Assembly (NCBI GenBank): GCA_963829355.1
Contig: CAWHHZ010000031.1
Span: forward strand, 1 to 19,740
Length of the DNA stretch: 19,740 bases
Source of the DNA: CAWHHZ01 sp963829355
Lineage (GTDB): Bacteria > Acidobacteriota > Thermoanaerobaculia > Gp7-AA8 > JAHWKK01
Direction of reading: 5' to 3'
Below the pieces are notes generated by a model, which did no database searches, was not told where the DNA came from, and worked only from the letters and a program-made list of their open reading frames with translations. The stretch's first letter is position 1. Each line of letters begins with the position of its first letter. Both the position numbers and the translations under genes were made by a program. This document shows, piece after piece, positions 14,311 to 19,740 of the stretch.

Positions 14311-16425
14311 TCAACCCTGCCGGTTGCCGAGGATCTCCGCGATGTGCTCTGCCGGGATCGGAGGAGCGTAGCGTCCTTCCCGGCCGTCCATCCCCGAGGA
14401 GCAGAACATGGAGTTGAGCACGGCCTCCTCGGTTGCCTCGATCACAGCCTCGTAGAGAGGATTCATGTGCTGGTCGGAGACGAAGTCGAGATCGAGCTTG
14501 CTGCACTCCTCCTTCTCCCGCCGCGAGATCCGGTTCCCGGTGCTGAACGCCAGGACGAGCTCACCACTGGTGGTGGCGGCCCAGGAACCGGCGCGCCCGA
14601 GACCGAGTGCGGCGCGGCGGGAAAGTGCTTCGAGCTGGGTCGAGAGCATCGGAGCGTCAGTTGCCACGATCACGAGAATTGATCCGTAACTCCTTCCGCG
14701 GCGCCCTTCCTGAGGAAACATGCCATCGAGCTCGCGGCCGATGACGGCGCCCTCGATCGTGAGATTCCGCATCTTGCCGAAGTTCGACTGCACGAGCACA
14801 CCGACCGTATATCCGCCGAACCGCGATGGAAGGACGCGCGACGAGCTCCCGATCCCGCCGGCGAAATCGAACGTGATCATGCCGGTTCCCCCGCCGACCG
14901 AGCCCTGCACGACAGGACCGGACTTCGCGTTGAGAACCGCCTGGACCGCATCGTCTCCCGTCAGGGCAGGAGCGCGGACATCATTGAGAAACGAGTCGTC
15001 CGTCTCACCGATGATCGGGATCAGCACCTCGATGTCGCGTCCGAGCTCGGGATGGCGCCCGAGCAGATGTGAGATCAAACCCGAGTGAACGACGCCGATC
15101 GACATGGTATTGGTCAGCAGGATCGGCGTCTCGATCCAACCCCACTCCATCGCCTGCGTCAGACCTGAGACTTCACCGACGCCGTTGAGAATGAAACCGC
15201 CCGCTACCAGCTGTTTCTGGAGCAGATCACGTTTTCCCGGAACAATCGCTGTGACGCCGGTCCGGATCACTGTCGGTTCGCTCGCACCCTCGAGCGGCTC
15301 ATCCTCGCGCACGTGCGTCACATGACCGACGCGGACCCCCTCGACATCCGTGATGGCGTTCCACTCTCCCGTATGGAACCTGCCGACGGTCACACCCAAC
15401 TCGCGCGCCGTGGGCCTCCTCGTCTCACCGGAGTCGACGTACACGGCCGTCGGATCAGTCCTCAATCCATAGCGGCGCGCCGCCGAGCGCACGACATGAT
15501 CGAGCACCTCGGCGTAACCGAGACCGCGCGCCGCTCCGGCAACCATCAGAGATCCGTCCGGGTGAAGGCTCGGGAGAGGATTTCGTTCGATGAAGAAGGG
15601 CGTCCCGTCGCTCCGGAGGCGTACATCGACCCGTCCCAGATCGGGACATGGCGCCATCTGAAATACCTTCTCGGCGAGTCCCAGAACACCTCTTCGTTGG
15701 TCCGGAGAGAGAGCCGCGGGACAGTCGACTTCGATCTTCCTGCCGCTGCCTTCCTGTTTCGATTCGTAATCGAAGATATTGTTCTCGGAGCCCTCGACGC
15801 GGTGCTCGACGATCTCGAGAATGCCTCCCGGAAACGCTTCGAGAAACGGAATCGACAGCTCCCGCCCTTCCACGAACTCCTCGACGTTCACACCTTCCGG
15901 ATACTCCTCCAGAAGATCGTCGACGACCTGCCGCGCTTCTTCACTGTTCCTGCAAACCGACCTCTCGGTGATCCCCTTGCTCGATCCTTCGAAGTTCGGC
16001 TTGACGAAGAGTGGGTAGTCGAGATCCGGCAGCTCGCGCTCGTCCGGCGTCAGGAGCCGCCCTTTCGGGACACGAATCCCACGCACCTCGAGCAGCCTCT
16101 CTGAGAGCCGCTTGTCGAGCTCGATGAAAAGCAGGGACGCCCCTCCTCCCGTGTGCGGGATGCGAAGATGCTTGTAGATCGCCGGATAAAGAGCTTCCCT
16201 CGCCGTTCCGTCGACGCCCTCCGCTACGTTGAAGATGAGCTGGGGCTTCGATTCGAGAATGCGATCGACGATCACGGGTCCGGGAGCCGAGACTTCCACC
16301 GGTGTGACCTGGTGACCGAGCTCCTCGAGAGCCGACTGAATGCGGTCAACATCCTCCTGCCTGAGCAGTTCTGCCTGGAGCTCGCTCGATTCCTGTCTGA
16401 GGTTGTAGGCAAGCGTAATCTTCAC
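14311..16425 (-). CDS. Fusion of a D-Ala-D-Ala-ligase-like ATP-grasp enzyme and a DmpA/P1-family aminopeptidase
   Basis: A 704-residue uninterrupted frame with two enzymes. Residues 1-320 are Ddl-like ATP-grasp: FNVAEG (65-70), FVKPNFEGSSKG (140-151), EEFVEGREL (182-190), and metal-binding Asp267, Glu280 and Asn282 in FIERNPLPSLHPDGSL. Residues about 338-704 are a DmpA/P1 (family S58) peptidase: NAITDVEGVRVGH (356-368), TGVTAIVPG, LTNTMSIG, and the self-cleavage junction at Gly581-Ser582 in YGSILVIVATDAP. Ser582 should become the N-terminal nucleophile after processing. It starts at GTG 16425 with GAGG 5 nt upstream; no signal peptide is seen. A ligase that makes an amide bond joined to an enzyme that breaks N-terminal peptide bonds is unusual. 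Linked production and turnover of a dipeptide or D-amino-acid peptide is a guess. A gap of 111 bp separates it from the YyaL-like gene upstream. Confidence 0.88.
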   Translation of the reverse strand: MKITLAYNLRQESSELQAELLRQEDVDRIQSALEELGHQVTPVEVSAPGPVIVDRILESKPQLIFNVAEGVDGTAREALYPAIYKHLRIPHTGGGASLLFIELDKRLSERLLEVRGIRVPKGRLLTPDERELPDLDYPLFVKPNFEGSSKGITERSVCRNSEEARQVVDDLLEEYPEGVNVEEFVEGRELSIPFLEAFPGGILEIVEHRVEGSENNIFDYESKQEGSGRKIEVDCPAALSPDQRRGVLGLAEKVFQMAPCPDLGRVDVRLRSDGTPFFIERNPLPSLHPDGSLMVAGAARGLGYAEVLDHVVRSAARRYGLRTDPTAVYVDSGETRRPTARELGVTVGRFHTGEWNAITDVEGVRVGHVTHVREDEPLEGASEPTVIRTGVTAIVPGKRDLLQKQLVAGGFILNGVGEVSGLTQAMEWGWIETPILLTNTMSIGVVHSGLISHLLGRHPELGRDIEVLIPIIGETDDSFLNDVRAPALTGDDAVQAVLNAKSGPVVQGSVGGGTGMITFDFAGGIGSSSRVLPSRFGGYTVGVLVQSNFGKMRNLTIEGAVIGRELDGMFPQEGRRGRSYGSILVIVATDAPMLSTQLEALSRRAALGLGRAGSWAATTSGELVLAFSTGNRISRREKEECSKLDLDFVSDQHMNPLYEAVIEATEEAVLNSMFCSSGMDGREGRYAPPIPAEHIAEILGNRQG

Positions 16426-16536
16426 GCGCGCCTCGCGCGGTCGGTCCGACTGAAAAAAATCATGGCCCTCAGGAACAGCAACCAGGGTGCCATCAGGTTG
16501 TGAGAACCTTCTCGGGAGGCGATGCCCGCGTCTGAG

Positions 16537-18414
16537 CTACTCCAGTCTTCCGCCAAGCTGCGAAGGATCGGGAGGGAGCGCGCTGCACTCTGTTCCGCGA
16601 CAAAGAAGCATGACCGGAGTGCAGTCGATCTTTCCATTCCATTCGACGCGCTCACCCAACTTTCCGGCATTGCACTCCGGTACGGTTTTCAGGCCTTTTA
16701 CGTGAGCCGACATCGCGTCGCGTTCAGCCGTGGTCTCCACCAGAACGGTCATCACGTGCGGACGGAACTCCTGGCGGACGAGCTCGAGAATCGGAGCGAC
16801 CCTGGACTCCTGATCGGTGGCGAGAATCAGAAGCCCGTACCGATCCGCCTCGCCGCCGCTCAACTCACGGCCTGAGTCGATCCAGGACTCGTCAGCCGAG
16901 GCGGCGCCAAGCTGTACGAGGTTGAGCCCGGCGATCAGTTCGAGCTCCGGATCCGGCGCCATCTCACGGATCATTTCCGGAATGAGCTCGTTCTGTGGCT
17001 GGACCGACGCCAGACTCTGCAGCTCGAAGGCTTTCACGAGATAGGCGGGCTTGAATGAAGCCTCGTACAAGTCGATCAATGACCGGATCAGGAAAGCGTA
17101 ATCGAGCTGAGAAGCGGGTACGGAGAGGTTTGCCATTCTGACTGCATAAAGATGATCTCCGTCCAGATTTCGCGACAGCAACGCCTCAACAGCCGTCTCG
17201 GCAGCGTCTGAGTATCTCGATTCGCCGAGAACGATCCCCGCCCGGGCGAGCGCAGAGATTGCGAGCGCAGTCGAGCCGGTGACGACGGTCGAGTCGCGCT
17301 CCGGGAGCGGCCGGAGCGATCGGGCCTCGAGAAGCCTGGCCGCTGCCGCCGAGAGCTCTTCCGATGGCGCCCCCGCATCTTCAGGAAGATTGAAGAGGAT
17401 CGCTCCATCGAGATCGCTTCCGGCGAGCTGCTTCGGGAACGTGCCTTCGGGCGACGCACCGTAGTAATTCATCAGCTTGTTCGCGGTCTCGTCGCCCAGG
17501 ATCTCCCTGATCTCGCTCACCCGCCAGACGTAGTGGGCTCCATCGACCAAGCCCCCTCTCGCACCCGGGCTGTGCGATCCGAGAGAATCGAAAAAAAGTC
17601 CCGTTTCGGGATCGAGAAACTGCCGCAGAAGGAGATCGGCCGTGGCGGTCGCAACACTCGCGAACCTCGGCTCACCCGTGATCTGCCAGGCGTCCGTGTA
17701 CGAGAGAACAGCAAGAGCCTGATCGGCGAGCACTTTCTCGAATTCAGGGGTCGTCCAGGCGTCGTCACGAGCCGCCCGATGAAAGCCACCCCCGAGTTGA
17801 TCGTAGAGTGCGGTCCGGCTCATCCGCAGCAGCGCCGCGGAGTCCGCATCGCTGAGCCGCCCCTCAAGCAACCTTCGATAGATCTCGCTGAGACGCTGTC
17901 CCGGGGTCGAGGCAACCGTCGGCGCCCACCCCTGCAGGTTCAGTCTGCGGATCATGAGGGCTGTCTCGAGAAATCTCTCGCGCGACCAGTCTGACTCCAG
18001 CTCATCCGTGAACGTTCCCAGCGATTCGGCCGTCAGGCCTCCCTTCGCGGCGACGGGATCGAGAAACGGCGTCAGCGCCACGGCGACCGGCAACTCCACC
18101 GGCTCTCCCACGAATGCTTCCGCGAAGGCGAGATAGGCCGACGAAAGCTGTGGACGGACGTTCAGGTCCAGCACGAGCGGCACGAAACGTTCTGAATCGA
18201 CACCGGCGCTCACGATCTCCTGGCACGTCGTGCAGTATCCCGCGCTGATCAGGAGAAGAATCGGCGTGTCGTTCCTTCTCACCTCCGCCGTAGAGGTCGC
18301 ACTCCAGTTCGTCCACTCCGTCGCACCAACAGAGGCGATCGGCAGCAGCATGAGCAGGAACAGCAATCGGGCGATTGGCGGCGAAAATATCCGGCCTTGG
18401 CTCTGAGTCGTCAT
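16537..18414 (-). CDS. Exported divergent YyaL/DUF255-type protein (thioredoxin-like plus alpha/alpha-barrel)
   Basis: A 625-residue protein with an N-terminal signal peptide (hydrophobic core about 14-29, cleavage near SVGA-T). A thioredoxin-like domain follows (about 33-150) with Cys61-Thr-Thr-Cys64, where the family usually has a CHWC site. The middle (about 175-490) is an alpha/alpha-toroid similar to N-acylglucosamine-2-epimerase or cellulase-like folds; YDQLGGGFHRAARDDAWTTP and FEKVLADQA at 204-232 match the DUF255 core. The C-terminal part contains CNAG and IDCTPVMLLCRGTEC, adding cysteines. Family proteins of this type are usually about 600-700 residues and cytoplasmic; here export to the periplasm is predicted. 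Substrate is unknown. It lies upstream of the ligase-peptidase gene on the same strand. Confidence 0.75.
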   Translation of the reverse strand: MTTQSQGRIFSPPIARLLFLLMLLPIASVGATEWTNWSATSTAEVRRNDTPILLLISAGYCTTCQEIVSAGVDSERFVPLVLDLNVRPQLSSAYLAFAEAFVGEPVELPVAVALTPFLDPVAAKGGLTAESLGTFTDELESDWSRERFLETALMIRRLNLQGWAPTVASTPGQRLSEIYRRLLEGRLSDADSAALLRMSRTALYDQLGGGFHRAARDDAWTTPEFEKVLADQALAVLSYTDAWQITGEPRFASVATATADLLLRQFLDPETGLFFDSLGSHSPGARGGLVDGAHYVWRVSEIREILGDETANKLMNYYGASPEGTFPKQLAGSDLDGAILFNLPEDAGAPSEELSAAAARLLEARSLRPLPERDSTVVTGSTALAISALARAGIVLGESRYSDAAETAVEALLSRNLDGDHLYAVRMANLSVPASQLDYAFLIRSLIDLYEASFKPAYLVKAFELQSLASVQPQNELIPEMIREMAPDPELELIAGLNLVQLGAASADESWIDSGRELSGGEADRYGLLILATDQESRVAPILELVRQEFRPHVMTVLVETTAERDAMSAHVKGLKTVPECNAGKLGERVEWNGKIDCTPVMLLCRGTECSALPPDPSQLGGRLE

Positions 18415-18616
18415 CTGTAGCTGGGACGCTTCTTACCAGCTGAACGTTTCGGCTTCGAGGAAACTCCCCGCGTTCATGCGGATTCGCAACTCTGCCATTC
18501 CGACGGAGCTGCCTCATCGCGACTGAGACATCCTGGCGGTGGACCTCGCTACCCCCCGGCAGATTCCTCCTCGCTTCGCTCGTGATTGTGTGAAAGTCCA
18601 GGAGTAAAAATACGGA

Positions 18617-19030
18617 TCAACCAGTCACCACGTATGGCTTCACCAGTTTTACCGTCTGTCGGGCGTCGTCTCTGGCTGCGGTCGCGTCCGTTTTGGAGTA
18701 GAACGACGACGGGGTGAGATCTTCGGCTCCATAAAATGCCAGCTCCCGGTCGCGCCGGAGCCTCCGGGAGATCCTTGTCAGTTCATCGAGATGCTCCCAC
18801 AACTGCTGGGGCAGCTTCTCCCGTTCCTGGACGAGCAGGTCAGAGACATCGTGGATACGTGGCGGCGTAACTCCGCATGAGCGAAGGAGGCCCTTCAACG
18901 TCAACTCCACGATTTGCTGGGATTCCCGAACGACGTCAGCCCAACTCTTCTCCCGATAAAGAACATCGAGAGCCAGCAGGCGAACCTCTGCCCGTCTCAC
19001 GTAGTCCTGCGCCAGTTCGAGATTTCGCAT
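18617..19030 (-). CDS. HEPN-domain protein of a nucleotidyltransferase pair
   Basis: A 137-residue all-helical HEPN protein. Helices include residues 5-25, AQDYVRRAEVR and SWADVVRESQQIVELTLKGLLR (29-50), followed by GVTPPRIHDVSDLL (53-66), the pattern of PF05168-type HEPN domains. A canonical RNase motif R-x4-6-H is not visible. The nearest equivalents are Arg50/Arg58/His60 and R95-x4-Tyr100 followed by Gly. This is the second gene of a tight pair; its ATG overlaps the stop of the nucleotidyltransferase gene by 1 nt (TGATG). By analogy with HepT/MntA, the HEPN partner may be a toxin that is modified by the nucleotidyltransferase. Whether it is toxic here is open. Confidence 0.82.
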   Translation of the reverse strand: MRNLELAQDYVRRAEVRLLALDVLYREKSWADVVRESQQIVELTLKGLLRSCGVTPPRIHDVSDLLVQEREKLPQQLWEHLDELTRISRRLRRDRELAFYGAEDLTPSSFYSKTDATAARDDARQTVKLVKPYVVTG

Positions 19031-19599
19031 CAGGCGACCTCCACCCAGTAATGCTGGCCGTGCGCCCGGCGTCGCACGATGCTGCCCGCCGCAATCTGCC
19101 GCCGGACTTGAACAAGCCGCCTGGACACCACGAGCTCTCGCTCGAACAGCACGATCCCTTCAACCGCGACTTCCGCCCAAACGCCGCTGAGAATGTTTTC
19201 CTCCGACGGCAGATGCACGAAATGCGGTTCGACGAGATGACCTCCCCAGCGCAATGGCGAATCGTCCCAGTCCTCGTACAGCGTACGATGAATCGGGGTC
19301 GCCTCGTCCACGACGATCAGAAGGTCGATGTCGGATGAGTCGGCAAGATTGCCTCGCGCCCATGACCCAAAAGCGACCACGCCCAGCAGCGCCCCGCCGA
19401 CTGTTCGCGCGGCCCTCTCGACCACGTCCGACGCGGGACCGATCACTCGCTCCCCTGGCAGGGCCAGCTTCCGTGCGCAGTACTCGTTCAACGACAATCC
19501 CTCCTGGTCTGCCGCGCTACGCAGGGCCGCATGGAGCGCGGCATCGATTCTGAGCACGAACTTTCCAGAAGCTGTAGTCCTCTCGTCCCGATCCACCAT
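19030..19599 (-). CDS. Nucleotidyltransferase (MNT) with N-terminal ribbon-helix-helix segment
   Basis: A 189-residue protein. Residues about 12-46 (FVLRIDAALHAALRSAA...LSLNEYCARKLA) resemble the ribbon-helix-helix of HicB/Arc-like antitoxins, so the protein may bind DNA. Residues about 60-150 are a Pol-beta-type minimal nucleotidyltransferase, with GSWARGN and SSDIDLL giving Gly78, Ser79 and metal-binding Asp90 and Asp92. The C-terminal 70 residues are longer than in minimal MNTs and end with HGQHYWVEV. I chose the ATG at 19599; a GTG at 19611 is in frame but would lie at the -10 box. It precedes and overlaps the HEPN gene. By analogy with MntA it should transfer AMP to the HEPN partner and neutralise it; the extra DNA-binding part would allow autoregulation. 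Confidence 0.85.
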   Translation of the reverse strand: MVDRDERTTASGKFVLRIDAALHAALRSAADQEGLSLNEYCARKLALPGERVIGPASDVVERAARTVGGALLGVVAFGSWARGNLADSSDIDLLIVVDEATPIHRTLYEDWDDSPLRWGGHLVEPHFVHLPSEENILSGVWAEVAVEGIVLFERELVVSRRLVQVRRQIAAGSIVRRRAHGQHYWVEVA

Positions 19600-19629
19600 A
19601 GTACCACTCACTTTAGCAACGTGATACTA
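19599..19629. promoter_or_regulatory. Candidate autoregulatory operator of the RHH-MNT/HEPN pair
   Basis: TAGTACCAC (19599-19607) and GTGATACTA (19621-19629) are inverted copies with 8 of 9 matches, separated by 13 bp. They span the -10 box, the promoter spacer and the start codon. This is a plausible place for the encoded ribbon-helix-helix domain to bind. Binding is inferred. Confidence 0.5.
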
Positions 19630-19638
19630 CGCAGTCAA
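19610..19638 (-). promoter_or_regulatory. Sigma-70-type promoter of the RHH-MNT/HEPN operon
   Basis: On the minus strand TTGACT (19638-19633) and TAAAGT (19615-19610) are separated by 17 bp, the optimal spacing, matching 5 and 4 of 6 consensus bases. The predicted transcription start is around 19603, only about 4 nt before the ATG, so the message would be nearly leaderless, fitting the absence of a Shine-Dalgarno sequence. Confidence 0.6.
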
Positions 19639-19740
19639 TCTCGCTCGTCCAGATTGGGACGCAACCCCTCGCCGTTCTCAATTTTCAATTCAGCGCCAGC
19701 GGCGCTCTCCACTCCATCAGAAAGTAGACACCGTTCGTGT

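Overview
The window is GC-rich bacterial DNA with densely packed genes, mostly on the minus strand. No rRNA, tRNA, transposase, integrase or CRISPR array was recognised. The overall character suggests an Acidobacteriota-type organism, perhaps the Thermoanaerobaculia lineage. The pointers are large secreted FN3/Ig-like proteins, an ECF sigma factor paired with a zinc-finger/TPR protein, a DUF6916 protein, and abundant short intergenic repeats. This assignment is an inference from gene content. An outer-membrane porin shows that the cell has an outer membrane.

Layout, left to right. (1) 1-1352: an OprO/P-like porin followed on the same strand by the small DUF4212 subunit of a sodium/solute symporter, which runs off the left edge. 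(2) 1353-1806: an intergenic stretch with a large imperfect inverted array of GTGGAC/GTCCAC units and a partial dispersed repeat. (3) 1807-7246: an apparent surface/secretion module read leftward: ECF sigma factor (TTG start), an overlapping zinc-finger/TPR protein, a previously uncalled 57-residue secreted peptide, then a 1058-residue secreted FN3/Ig-like protein. (4) 7418-8408: three small genes (76 aa, 72 aa and DUF6916) interleaved with 9-bp and 7-bp tandem repeats. (5) 8498-8604: a MITE-like element with perfect 14-bp inverted ends. (6) 8695-10961: a two-gene polar amino-acid ABC importer in which the binding protein is fused to the permease. (7) 10984-14219: the ablA-ablB pair for N-epsilon-acetyl-beta-lysine, a compatible solute, flanked by two same-orientation copies of a ~125-bp dispersed element. 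(8) 14311-16425: a single protein joining a Ddl-type ATP-grasp ligase to a DmpA/P1-family self-processing aminopeptidase. (9) 16537-18414: an exported, divergent YyaL/DUF255-type protein. (10) 18617-19599: a HEPN/nucleotidyltransferase toxin-antitoxin-like pair whose nucleotidyltransferase carries an N-terminal ribbon-helix-helix segment, with a convincing promoter and an overlapping inverted repeat.

How the parts may fit together: the porin/symporter, the amino-acid importer and ablAB all concern uptake or making of small solutes, and ablAB points to osmotic stress. The sigma/anti-sigma module probably governs its own secreted products. The most unusual items are the ligase-peptidase fusion, the sigma-linked secreted peptide, the 9-bp arrays that begin just after stop codons in the sense orientation, and the HEPN/MNT pair with its operator over a near-leaderless promoter.
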